38,213 bases of DNA from Acidobacteriota bacterium (lineage in GTDB: Bacteria; Acidobacteriota; Terriglobia; Bryobacterales; Bryobacteraceae): positions 1 to 38,213 of the forward strand of contig QHXW01000034.1 of NCBI GenBank assembly GCA_003223115.1, written 5' to 3'. The notes under the pieces are model-generated. The model did not search any database, was not told where the DNA came from, and saw nothing but the letters and a program-made list of their open reading frames with translations. The position numbers and the translations under genes were made by a program. Below, piece by piece: positions 8,738 to 16,572 of this stretch. Each line of letters starts with the position of its first letter. Position 1 is the first letter of the stretch.

Positions 8738-9424
8738 CTAATCGAAAGATCTCGGCTCATTTAGGTAGCGTGCGAACCAATCGCGAGCCAACTGGGCCAC
8801 CTCTTCGAGCGCCCCAGGCTCCTCGAACAGATGGGTAGCGCCGGGAACGATTACCAGCCGCTTTTCCGCGCTCAGGTGCCCATAAGCGTCCCGGTTCATT
8901 TCGATGACAGGTGAGTCGCGCTCGCCCACGAGCAGCAGGGTTGGCGTCTTCACCCGATGTAGTGCTGCATTGGCCAGATCGGGCCTGCCACCTCGCGACA
9001 CGATCGCGCTGACTTTGTGCGGCCGGTCGGCAGCAGCTACCAGTGCGGCCGCGGCTCCCGTGCTGGCACCGAAATACCCAAGCCGCATGTGCCCAGTTAG
9101 GGGACTGGCCGCCAGCCAATCCGAAGCGCCCCGCACGCGTCCGGCCAGCAGGCCAATATCAAAGCGCACCCGCGCAGTCTCGATGTCTTCGCGTTCCTCT
9201 TCAGCCGTCAGCAAATCAATCAGCAGCGTGGCCAGTCCCGCTTCCCGCAGCACCTGTGCCACATGCCTGTTTCGGGGACTGTGCCGGCTGCTGCCGCTGC
9301 CGTGTACAAAAAGTACGATGCCTGTCGCGCTCTCGGGTATTGTCAGGTTGCCTTCGAGTTCCACGGAATCGGCGATCACATGTACGATCCGCTCGGTGGT
9401 TTTGGGAGAAGTCATTCCAGGCAT
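8738..9424 (-). CDS. Alpha/beta hydrolase, dienelactone-hydrolase-like
   Basis: The 228-residue protein has a complete alpha/beta-hydrolase layout: the oxyanion strand IVLFVHGSGSSRHSPRN, nucleophile elbow GYFGASTGAAAA with the catalytic Ser, acid residue in LLVGERDSPV and catalytic His in GATHLFEEPGA. It is cytoplasmic, with no signal peptide. The substrate is unknown. It lies 37 bases downstream of a phosphoribosyltransferase on the same strand. These two families are often neighbours or fused in bacteria, which suggests a joint but undefined role. The start is ATG 9424, with an in-frame ATG three codons later. Confidence 0.8.
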   Translation of the reverse strand: MPGMTSPKTTERIVHVIADSVELEGNLTIPESATGIVLFVHGSGSSRHSPRNRHVAQVLREAGLATLLIDLLTAEEEREDIETARVRFDIGLLAGRVRGASDWLAASPLTGHMRLGYFGASTGAAAALVAAADRPHKVSAIVSRGGRPDLANAALHRVKTPTLLLVGERDSPVIEMNRDAYGHLSAEKRLVIVPGATHLFEEPGALEEVAQLARDWFARYLNEPRSFD

Positions 9425-9461
9425 GGCTCGTAAGTTGTGTTAAACGCCGCTCGGGAACAGG

Positions 9462-10133
9462 TTACCTCTGATGAGCGGGGGAGAGTTCCTTGGAAGCGCG
9501 CTCCAGCAGTTCGCGGATTTCTTCGTCATTGGTTTGGGAGAAATCCTCGTACCAAAAGCCCACGGAGTAAAACGGCTCGGGCATGGCCAGACAGATGAGT
9601 TCCTCCACCTGGCTCCGGAGTTCCGCGTTAGTCGGCTCCGCGGCGATCGGTACCGCGACTATGATGCGTTTTGGCTGCTGCAACCGTAATGCCGCTACCG
9701 CTGCACGCACGGTCGAGCCAGTGGCCAGACCATCGTCCGCCAGGATCACGGTGCGCCCGTGCACGTCCGTAGCCGGACGCCCTTTCCGATACAGTTGTTC
9801 GCGCCGTGCCAGTTCGCGCACTTCCTTCGCCGCCACCGAGTCGATCACGTGCAGTGTAATTCTCAGCGCCCGCACGACTTCATCATTGATAACGCGCACT
9901 CCTCCGCTCGCAATCGCTCCCATGGCTAGCTCTTCCTGTCCGGGGACGCCAAGCTTGCGCACCAGGAAAACATCCAGGGGGACATGCAATGCCCGCGCAA
10001 TTTCGTAAGCGACAGGAACACCGCCGCGAGGAAGCGCGAGAACTAATACGTCAGGCCGGTCGGCATAGGAGCGCAGGCGTTTCGCGAGGAGTTGACCGGC
10101 TTGCTTCCGGTCGCGGAATTGCAGGTCCAGCAT
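9462..10133 (-). CDS. Phosphoribosyltransferase-domain protein
   Basis: A 223-residue type I PRTase-fold protein. The N-terminus FRDRKQAGQLLAKRL and LALPRGGVPVAYEIA are typical. The PRPP-binding motif is VILADDGLATGSTVRAAVAA, with the two acidic residues and the loop intact. Unlike purine PRTases, this group is usually annotated only as a predicted phosphoribosyltransferase and its acceptor is not known. The start is ambiguous. ATG 10133 (MLDLQFRD) fits the family but has no ribosome-binding site. TTG 10163, ten codons upstream, follows GGAGGA at a 7-base spacing and may be the real start. The gene heads a two-gene unit with the downstream alpha/beta hydrolase and diverges from moeA. Confidence 0.8.
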   Translation of the reverse strand: MLDLQFRDRKQAGQLLAKRLRSYADRPDVLVLALPRGGVPVAYEIARALHVPLDVFLVRKLGVPGQEELAMGAIASGGVRVINDEVVRALRITLHVIDSVAAKEVRELARREQLYRKGRPATDVHGRTVILADDGLATGSTVRAAVAALRLQQPKRIIVAVPIAAEPTNAELRSQVEELICLAMPEPFYSVGFWYEDFSQTNDEEIRELLERASKELSPAHQR

Positions 10134-10307
10134 GGCCTGGCCGTCAGGCGTTTCGTGGATCAACCCGACGTCCTCCGCTTTTATTGTGGTCCCGTTGAAA
10201 AGAACATGCAAGGAGCGCCGGGCATCCGTCCTGGGGGATCGGCGCCTGCACTGCACAATGTCCGGCTGCACACCGGAGCGCATGCTGTCAGCATGTAGAA
10301 TATCGTT

Positions 10308-11516
10308 GTGCCCACGTTGAGCTTTGATGAGGCGCGCGCGTGCGTCATCGACCGCGTGATGGCCGCTCGCACTCTGCAGGCGTCCGAAGAGGTCGAGCTC
10401 GAAGCCGCGGCGGGACGCGTGTTGGCGAAGGAAGTGCTTGCTGACCGGGATTTCCCGGCTGTCGCCCGCTCGGTCCGCGACGGTTTTGCGGTGCATGCGG
10501 CGGACGTGCCCGGTGCTCTGAAAGTAATTGGCGAGGTTCGCGCCGGTGAGCGCTTTGCGGGTGAAGTCGGCCGCGGCGAAGCTGTCGAGATCATGACCGG
10601 AGCTCCTGTGCCGCAAGGTGCTGATGCCGTCATTATGGTGGAACATGTCACTCGCGCCGCGGACAACGCAGGCGCCATCAGGACCGATCGCAGCGCCGAC
10701 GTAGGTCAATTCATTAATCCTCAAGGGTGCGAAGCGCAAGCGGGAGAGGCTGTGCTCACTCCTGGCACGCGCCTGGGTTTTGCGGAGATCGCCATGCTGG
10801 CGTCAGTTGGGACAGCCCGCCCGGCCGTGTATTCCAGGCCTCGAGTCGCTCTTCTCGCCACCGGTGACGAAATCGTGCCGGTCACCGGAACCCCGGCAGA
10901 ATTTCAAATCCGTAATTCCAACGTCTACTCACTCGTCGCGCAAGTGCAGCGAGCCGGCGCCATTCCGGCAATCCTTCCGGTGGCCCGAGATGAGTATGAA
11001 GATACCCGCACCCTGGTGGAACGCGGCCTCTCGATGAATCTTCTCCTCATCTCTGGAGGCGTCTCTGCCGGCAAATACGACTTGGTGGAACGCGTGCTCG
11101 CCGATTTTGGCGCTGAATTCTTTTTCGATCGCGTGCTCATCCAGCCCGGCCAGCCGCTAGTGTTCGGGCGCGTGCGGGATAAGTTCTTCTTCGGCCTGCC
11201 GGGTAATCCGGCATCCACCATGGTGACGTTTGAACTTTTCGCGCGTGCCGCGGTCGAGTTGTTGGCCGGCCAGGCGCGCTCTGATCTCGCGTTTACGCTC
11301 GCGCATCTCACTCAGGATTTCCGGCATAAGACCGGGCTCACCCGATTGCTCCCCGCCAACCTGTGCTCTGCCGAAAAGGGTCCGTTGCTCACTCCCGTCC
11401 GCTGGCACGGCTCCGGTGACGTGCCGGCGTTGACGCGCGCGAATGCATTTCTCGTGGCGGATGCGAATCGCCATGAGTGGAAAGCAGGCGAGCTGATGCG
11501 CGTCCTTCCCAAATGA
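10308..11516 (+). CDS. moeA: Molybdopterin molybdenumtransferase
   Basis: MoeA inserts molybdate into adenylated molybdopterin, the last general step of molybdenum-cofactor synthesis, in the cytoplasm. The 402 residues show the normal domain order: an N-terminal segment (SFDEARACVIDRV), the early SVRDGFAVHAAD motif, GEAVEIMTGAPVPQGADAV, the MogA-like central domain with ALLATGDEIV, LLISGGVSAGKYD and FFGLPGNPAST, and a C-terminal beta domain. Start is GTG 10308, since no ATG lies nearby in frame and MPTLSFDEA fits the family start. It is the first gene of a compact cofactor operon: moaC follows after 10 bases. Confidence 0.92.
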   Translation: MPTLSFDEARACVIDRVMAARTLQASEEVELEAAAGRVLAKEVLADRDFPAVARSVRDGFAVHAADVPGALKVIGEVRAGERFAGEVGRGEAVEIMTGAPVPQGADAVIMVEHVTRAADNAGAIRTDRSADVGQFINPQGCEAQAGEAVLTPGTRLGFAEIAMLASVGTARPAVYSRPRVALLATGDEIVPVTGTPAEFQIRNSNVYSLVAQVQRAGAIPAILPVARDEYEDTRTLVERGLSMNLLLISGGVSAGKYDLVERVLADFGAEFFFDRVLIQPGQPLVFGRVRDKFFFGLPGNPASTMVTFELFARAAVELLAGQARSDLAFTLAHLTQDFRHKTGLTRLLPANLCSAEKGPLLTPVRWHGSGDVPALTRANAFLVADANRHEWKAGELMRVLPK

Positions 11517-11526
11517 TGCCCGTCAA

Positions 11527-12006
11527 ATGAAAAAACTTTCGCACTACGATCCCGCCGGCACGCCGCGCATGGTGGATGTATCCGCCAAAGCTACAACCAC
11601 ACGCACTGCGCGAGCCCATGCCTTCGTGCGCATTGCGCCCCGCGTTCTGGCTAAACTATCGCAGAATCCGAAAGGCGATCCGTTGGGAATCGCGCGCATT
11701 GCCGGCATCGCGGCCGCAAAAAAAACATCGGACCTTATCCCGCTGTGTCATCCGCTGATGCTCACGTACGTGGATGTGAACCTCCGCGTGGAAAAACGAG
11801 GGATTCACATCGAATCCAGCGCCACGACAACTGCGCAAACCGGCGTCGAGATGGAGGCCCTGACAGCGGCTGCGGTGGCGGCTCTGACCGTGTACGACAT
11901 GACCAAGGCGCTCGATAAGTCCATTTCTATTGAGGACCTCTATCTTGTCGAGAAGACTGGCGGGAAGAGCGGTGATTTCCGGCGTACCTCTTTGAGGGGA
12001 ACGTAA
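11527..12006 (+). CDS. moaC: Cyclic pyranopterin monophosphate synthase
   Basis: MoaC, with MoaA, turns GTP into cyclic pyranopterin monophosphate, the first step of molybdenum-cofactor synthesis. The 159-residue protein matches the usual length. Signature segments are MVDVSAKATTTRTA near the N-terminus, KKTSDLIPLCHPL with the conserved His, TGVEMEALTAAAVAALTVYD, and the C-terminal VEKTGGKSGDF with the active-site Lys. The stop overlaps the start of the next gene by one base (TAATG), indicating translational coupling. moaA is not in the window. Confidence 0.93.
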   Translation: MKKLSHYDPAGTPRMVDVSAKATTTRTARAHAFVRIAPRVLAKLSQNPKGDPLGIARIAGIAAAKKTSDLIPLCHPLMLTYVDVNLRVEKRGIHIESSATTTAQTGVEMEALTAAAVAALTVYDMTKALDKSISIEDLYLVEKTGGKSGDFRRTSLRGT

Positions 12007-12524
12007 TGGCGGCAGATAAACCCGTAGCCGTGATCACCGTCAGCGATTCGGTTTATACAGGCCGGCGCGTGGATGCCTCCGGCCCGTCGCTGCGCGCGCG
12101 CCTCGAGCAACTGGGCTTTCGGGTGAGCCTGGTGGAAACAGTGCCGGACGAGCTGCAGATGATCCGCGATCGTCTGATCTCCGTGGCGGATTCCGGTCAG
12201 GTGTGCGCGATTTTCACCACCGGCGGCACCGGCGTTGCTTTGCGGGATGTCACTCCCGAAGCCACGCGAACAGTGATTGAGCGCGAGATCCCCGGCATCG
12301 GTGAGCTGATGCGCACCAGGGGTCGCGACTCAACTCCTCTGGCGGCGCTCTCCCGAGCGGTGGCGGGTAACCGCGGCAAGGTGCTGATCGTCAATCTTCC
12401 TGGTTCGCCCAAGGGCGCGGTCGAGTCCCTGGATGCTATCGTGGAATTGGTGCCGCACGTGCTCGGTCTTCTGAGCGGCCGCACCGAGCACGCCACGGGG
12501 AAGGAACGCGGTGCCAAGCCCTAA
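12006..12524 (+). CDS. Molybdopterin adenylyltransferase (MogA/MoaB family)
   Basis: Proteins of this family adenylate molybdopterin before MoeA loads molybdenum. The 172-residue protein has ITVSDSVYTGRRVDASGP at the N-terminus, the FTTGGTGVALRDVTPEAT motif with the TGGTG nucleotide loop, and LIVNLPGSPKGAVESLDAI near the C-terminus, all typical. Whether the enzyme is MogA-like or MoaB-like cannot be settled, because both share these motifs. Its place directly after moaC and moeA supports cofactor synthesis. The start is ATG 12006, overlapping the moaC stop. Confidence 0.88.
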   Translation: MAADKPVAVITVSDSVYTGRRVDASGPSLRARLEQLGFRVSLVETVPDELQMIRDRLISVADSGQVCAIFTTGGTGVALRDVTPEATRTVIEREIPGIGELMRTRGRDSTPLAALSRAVAGNRGKVLIVNLPGSPKGAVESLDAIVELVPHVLGLLSGRTEHATGKERGAKP

Positions 12525-12537
12525 CGTCACAATTCAC

Positions 12538-13620
12538 ATGTTGCGTACCGGACTTGCTGCAATTCTCTGGTCCATGGTTACCGCCCTGGTGGCCTTCTGC
12601 CAGAACCAACCGCTGCCGCAACCGGGCGAAGAACCGATTCGCACAACCGTCAACGTCGTTTTGGCGCCTGTCACGGTGCTGGACAAGCACGGAAATCTGG
12701 TCAACGGTCTTCAGCCCCAGGATTTCCGTCTGCTCGACAACAACAAAGAACAGAACATCAAGGTGGACGTGGCTTTCCAGCCCATCTCCATGGTGATTGC
12801 TATCCAGGCGAATTCACAAGTGGAAGGAGTGTTGCCCAAAATCAACCGGATCGGCTCACTCATCGAACCGCTGGTGATCGGTGATCAAGGTGAAGCCGCA
12901 GTGCTGGCGTTCGATCATCGTTTCCGCGTAATGCAGGATTTCACCTCGGATACCAATAAGATCGAGCTCGGTGTGAAAAAGATCACAGCCGGCAGCTCCA
13001 GTAGCCGGTTGATCGACGCTGTGATCTACGCCGTACGTATGTTGCACTCCCGGCCCCCGAATCGCCGGCGCATTCTGATGCTGATCTCGGAAACGCGCGA
13101 CAAGGGCAGTGAAGGCCGCGTCCGCGATGCACTTACTGACATCCAGATGAACGATGTGAGCGTCTACTCGGTGGATGTCTCACGCGCTTTCGCGGGCCTG
13201 ACGTCGCGTCCTCAAGCGCCGCGCCCCGATCCATTACCACCCGCCGCGCATCCGCTGCCTCCCAACGTGCCGGCCACTCCCAACACTGTGATGCAGACCA
13301 CCGGAGGCCAGGGCGGCTCGGCGAGTTTCATCCCCTTGCTTGTCGAAATCTTTAAAGACACGAAATCGATTTTCGTCGACAATCCTGTCGAGGTGTTTAC
13401 TCGCGGAACCGGCGGAACAGAGTTTACCTTCGCCAAACAAAAAGCTCTCGAAGAGGCGATTTCGAGAATTGGCGAAGAGATCCACAGCCAATACCTGATC
13501 AGCTATCAGCCAAACAACAAGGAAGAAGGCGGATTCCACGAGATTTCTGTGGATGTCGGACGCAAGGAAGTCAAGGTCCGCACCCGGCCCGGTTATTGGC
13601 TGGCTTCCATACAGAAGTAA
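12538..13620 (+). CDS. Secreted VWFA-related domain protein (acidobacterial type)
   Basis: The protein begins MLRTGLAAILWSMVTALVAF, a signal peptide, then PIRTTVNVVLAPVTVLDKHG with LNGLQ-type phrasing (LVNGLQPQDFRLLDN), the hallmark start of the VWFA-related family abundant in Acidobacteriota. The C-terminal QYLISYQPNN and VKVRTRPGYW are also typical. A normal von Willebrand A domain has the metal site D-x-S-x-S; here that strand reads VIAIQANSQVEG, so the first Asp is lost and metal-dependent binding is doubtful. A Pro-rich insert occurs around 235-260. An upstream GTG at 12511 overlaps the previous gene, but ATG 12538 starts the signal peptide. It is the last gene of the cofactor operon, with no obvious link to it. 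Function unknown. Confidence 0.8.
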   Translation: MLRTGLAAILWSMVTALVAFCQNQPLPQPGEEPIRTTVNVVLAPVTVLDKHGNLVNGLQPQDFRLLDNNKEQNIKVDVAFQPISMVIAIQANSQVEGVLPKINRIGSLIEPLVIGDQGEAAVLAFDHRFRVMQDFTSDTNKIELGVKKITAGSSSSRLIDAVIYAVRMLHSRPPNRRRILMLISETRDKGSEGRVRDALTDIQMNDVSVYSVDVSRAFAGLTSRPQAPRPDPLPPAAHPLPPNVPATPNTVMQTTGGQGGSASFIPLLVEIFKDTKSIFVDNPVEVFTRGTGGTEFTFAKQKALEEAISRIGEEIHSQYLISYQPNNKEEGGFHEISVDVGRKEVKVRTRPGYWLASIQK

Positions 13621-13623
13621 AAT

Positions 13624-13654
13624 CCCGCCGTCTAATCGGCCGCGCGGGCTTTTT
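13624..13654 (+). terminator. Candidate rho-independent terminator after the VWFA gene
   Basis: Four bases after the stop codon, cccgc (13624-13628) pairs with gcggg (13644-13648), enclosing a second possible short stem, and is followed by cttttt. The stem is short, so this is a moderate candidate for the end of the moeA-moaC-moaB-VWFA transcript. Confidence 0.4.
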
Positions 13655-13703
13655 CCAACGCAAAATAGCGCCGTCCTCCGTCGCGGCTGGCTACACTGGA
13701 AAT

Positions 13704-14603
13704 ATGCGCATCGGCCGGAAGATCGCGCTCGGCGGCATGATCGTGAGCGCCCTGCTCGCGATAGTGAAGATCGTCACAGGTCTGATGGCCCCTTCCACAT
13801 CGCTGGTGGCCGACGGATTGGAATCCGCCGGTGACGTTCTGGCTTCCGGCCTGGTATACCTGGGCCTGACCCTGGCCGCTAAGCCCGCTGATTGGAATCA
13901 CCCCTACGGCCATGGCCGCGCTGAAACGCTCACCGGCTTCATGGTCGGTTTGCTGCTCGCCGGTGCCGGTGTGGGCATCTCGATTCATGCGCTCCTCAAC
14001 GTCGGAGGAATTCATAGATCGCCGGCCACGTATGCCATCTGGCCCCTGATAGCCTCCATTTGCATCAAGAGCGCGCTGTTCGGCTTGAAATATCGCTTCG
14101 GGAAGAAAATCGGGAGCGCAGCTCTGGCTGCCGACGCCTGGAATGACGCGGTAGACATCATCTCCGGATCGGCCGCACTCGTCGCCGTCGGGCTTACTAT
14201 CCATGATCCCAGCCGCTTCCTGGCGGCCGACCATTACGGCGGTTTCGCCGTCGGAGTCATCGTGATTTTTACGGGTCTGCGCGTCACTCGGGACACCGCG
14301 CTGCAATTGATGGATACCATGCCCGATGCCAAGCTCATGCGAGTCATCCGCGATACGGCACAACAGGTCTCGGGCGTGGAAGGTGTGGAGAAGTGTTTCG
14401 CGCGCAAGACCGGTCTTCAATATCACGTCGATCTGCACTTGGAAGTGGATCCCAATACTACGGTGCGCAATTCACACGAAATCGCCGAACGGGTGCGGGA
14501 GCGCATCCGCCGCGAGCTGAGCTGGGTGGCCGACGTTCTGGTGCACGTCGAGCCCTCACCGCGCAATCCATCGAGAACCAGTGTTACTCACCACGTAGAA
14601 TAG
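13704..14603 (+). CDS. Cation diffusion facilitator (CDF) metal exporter
   Basis: CDF proteins exchange divalent metal ions for protons across the inner membrane. The 299 residues show about six hydrophobic segments in the first 200 positions, the HPYGHGRAET motif (66-74) after TM2, and a C-terminal ferredoxin-like cytoplasmic domain (GVEGVEKCFARKTG and HVDLHLEVDP). The transport-site motifs are unusual. The first, VADGLESAGD, gives Glu40 and Asp44 where most members have H/D-x3-D. The second, AADAWNDAVD, gives Asn147 and Asp151 instead of H/D-x3-D. This argues against a classic Zn exporter; Asn-containing sites have been reported in Mn exporters, but the metal here is not determined. ATG 13704 starts the MRIGRKIAL helix; the frame upstream is not coding-like. 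Confidence 0.85.
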   Translation: MRIGRKIALGGMIVSALLAIVKIVTGLMAPSTSLVADGLESAGDVLASGLVYLGLTLAAKPADWNHPYGHGRAETLTGFMVGLLLAGAGVGISIHALLNVGGIHRSPATYAIWPLIASICIKSALFGLKYRFGKKIGSAALAADAWNDAVDIISGSAALVAVGLTIHDPSRFLAADHYGGFAVGVIVIFTGLRVTRDTALQLMDTMPDAKLMRVIRDTAQQVSGVEGVEKCFARKTGLQYHVDLHLEVDPNTTVRNSHEIAERVRERIRRELSWVADVLVHVEPSPRNPSRTSVTHHVE

Positions 14604-14624
14604 CGAATTCATGCCCGTGATCTT

Positions 14625-14740
14625 GTAGGACAGGCGCCGCGCCCACGTTGTATTCGGGCTTTCGCCTGTCGTGGGACGGGCTCTTTTGTCTCTTTTGTCT
14701 CTCCTGCCTCTTGACTTCTGCCTCCTGTCTCCTCCCAGCG
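14625..14740. repeat. REP-like and CT-rich intergenic repeat
   Basis: Between two convergent genes lie taggacaggcgc, cgggctttcgcctgtc and gggacgggctc, words shared with repeats at 6004-6094 and 23802-23823. They are followed by a polypyrimidine run of tctctt, ctcctgcctc and cctcctgtctcctcc units (14690-14736). The reverse complement of ctcctgtctcct recurs at 34495-34513 as aggagacagg. It resembles dispersed intergenic repeats; no gene is seen here. Confidence 0.45.
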
Positions 14741-14741
14741 C

Positions 14742-15308
14742 TCAGCGCACTAATGGAATGTATGCCCGCAGGCGCGACTTGTATGCCCTGAAGGCCTCGC
14801 CGAAACGGCTCACGAGCAAACCGTCTTCCGTCCGAACACGAATTTCCGTCCGGCCAGAATCAGCGCCTGCGCCACAAGGAATACGGGCCACCTGGTGAGC
14901 AGCGCACTCGGGGCCAGAAAGAGGCCCGGCATCGAGGTGTAGATCGGGTGGCGCACCCAGCGATACGGTCCCGTTTGCACCAACTCATGGTCTTCGTTCA
15001 GACCGGCTTGAATGCGCCACTGCTTTCCCAGATGGCGTAAGGCGAAAAACGCGAGCAGCACGGATGCCGGGGCCAGAAGCATGGAGACTCCAATCAGCGG
15101 CACTGCCCAGAGGCCGGTGGGGAGGAATCGAGAGACTCCACACCAGAACAAAGCTAATGCCCTGCAGCAAAATGCCCCACCTTGACGTGGAGGCGATCAC
15201 CACCGGCTTTTGTCCCGTGCGCTGCCTGTGGCGCCGCACAAAAACCAGCACCCAGAGGACCCAGCAAACGACAAGTTCGCCGAACGCGATGAAGAACAGT
15301 GTCTGCAA
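14742..15308 (-). pseudogene. Isoprenylcysteine carboxylmethyltransferase-like membrane protein, twice frameshifted
   Basis: Three frames read in order give one ICMT/NnrU-type protein of about 188 residues. The first (from ATG 15308) is MQTLFFIAFGELVVCWVLWV to about 15110. The second carries WAVPLIGVSMLLAPASV, HLGKQWRIQAG and the family signature TGPYRWVRHPIYTSM, to about 14840. The third is EIRVRTEDGLLVSRFGEAFR, then AYKSRLRAYIPLVR and a stop at 14742. ICMT-fold proteins are small integral membrane methyltransferases; the HPIY motif marks the SAM/active site. It is 25 bases downstream of the polysaccharide permease, so it is the last member of that operon. Either it is decaying or two indels are errors. 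Confidence 0.65.
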
Positions 15309-15333
15309 AGTTCCTGATCTGCTCTACCTATAG

Positions 15334-16572
15334 CTAGATCATATCCGGAAATGATTTCCGCAATTTGTGGAACCAGGCGTGGCCGAGCACGAACACCACG
15401 ATCGCAACCAGCCAAAGTTTCCAGAGTGAGCCGAACGCCGGCGCATGCCCCTCGAGCAAAATCGCACGATATCCGCGCACCAGCACCAGCATCGGATTTT
15501 TCGGCAGTACCGCCATGGCCGACGCCGGCAGCGAAGCCTCGGGATAACAGATGGGCGTCAGAAAGAACCACAAGGTGAGCAGGAATCCGTTCACTTGCGC
15601 CAGGTCTCGAACAAATACCCCGAGCGCCGCCAGAAACCAGCAGATTCCCGCGGTGAACAAAATCTGTGGGATCAGCAGGACGGGCAGCCACGCGAGTGAA
15701 GCCGGCACGCTTCCATGAGCCGCCAGAACGCCGGCCACGAATAGAATCACTCCGAATAACTCGCTCACCAGGCCTGAAGCCGTCAAATTAAGCGGCAGTG
15801 TTTCAACCGGAAACACCAGCTTCTTGACGAAATTGCGATGCTCCAGCATCACCGTCGGCGCGCGCCCTGCCGCCTCGCTCACGGCCAGCCACGGCAGCAT
15901 ACCCGCCAGGAAGTACAAAGCGAACCCCGAGCGGCTGGGATCGTTGGGAAAACGCGTGCGCAGCACCACGCCGAAAACAAAATAGTACGTCAGCATCAGG
16001 ATCAGCGGGTTGAGCACTGCCCAGAACGCGCCGCCAAAGGAACCGCGATAGCGGCCCAGCACGTCGCGCCGCACCATGGTCTGGATCAAGCTGCGATTTC
16101 GCAGAATGGATTGCACCGGCAACGTAAACGCCCGGCGTAACCACCGAAGCCGGCGTTCGCGGCGCAGCGCGGCTCCAGTTGTTACCCGAAACTTTTCCAC
16201 GCGCGCCCGTTCTTTCTCCACCACGCCGTCGATCAACAGAAACTGCGCATCGCGTTCATAAAACCAGCAAACGTTCTCCTGCATGGGTGAAACATGCACG
16301 CGGTAGCGGCCCGGTTCCGGCGGAAGGTCGAAGTGTAGCTCGAAGCGCCGGCCCTCGCCCGGAGCAATCTCGCCGTCCGGAATGACACGCGGTCCGTCCA
16401 CCATCAGCGTCTCGCTCTCGGGATCGAAGATGTGATACCCGATGGCGAAACCCTCCGCTGGCCGCCAGCTCTCGGTCGAAACGTTACGGATTTCGACGCT
16501 CGCCTGGATTGTGCGGTCTCCGTCTGCCTGGACTGCGGGATTGGTGCAGCGTGCGATCACGAATAGAGCCAC
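15334..16572 (-). CDS. ABC-2 type polysaccharide export permease with N-terminal beta-sandwich-like domain
   Basis: Residues from about 150 form a Wzm/TagG-type permease: VRRDVLGRYRGSFGGAFWAV with LNPLILMLTYYFVFG, then about six membrane helices and a LTPICYPEASLP loop. Such permeases move lipid-linked polysaccharide through the inner membrane with an ATPase (Wzt). Residues 1-130 instead resemble the carbohydrate-binding beta-sandwich normally found at the C-terminus of Wzt (ASVEIRNVSTESW, FELHFDLPPEPGRYRVHVSP). This domain therefore seems attached to the permease rather than the ATPase. No ATPase gene is present in the window. The start is GTG 16572 or GTG 16560; the second gives a GTGA overlap with the upstream stop, as elsewhere in the operon. 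Confidence 0.8.
   Translation of the reverse strand: MALFVIARCTNPAVQADGDRTIQASVEIRNVSTESWRPAEGFAIGYHIFDPESETLMVDGPRVIPDGEIAPGEGRRFELHFDLPPEPGRYRVHVSPMQENVCWFYERDAQFLLIDGVVEKERARVEKFRVTTGAALRRERRLRWLRRAFTLPVQSILRNRSLIQTMVRRDVLGRYRGSFGGAFWAVLNPLILMLTYYFVFGVVLRTRFPNDPSRSGFALYFLAGMLPWLAVSEAAGRAPTVMLEHRNFVKKLVFPVETLPLNLTASGLVSELFGVILFVAGVLAAHGSVPASLAWLPVLLIPQILFTAGICWFLAALGVFVRDLAQVNGFLLTLWFFLTPICYPEASLPASAMAVLPKNPMLVLVRGYRAILLEGHAPAFGSLWKLWLVAIVVFVLGHAWFHKLRKSFPDMI

Noticed and set aside
13632-14438. 268-residue open frame on the minus strand
   Set aside because: Antisense to the CDF exporter; composition is His/Gln-rich and not protein-like.
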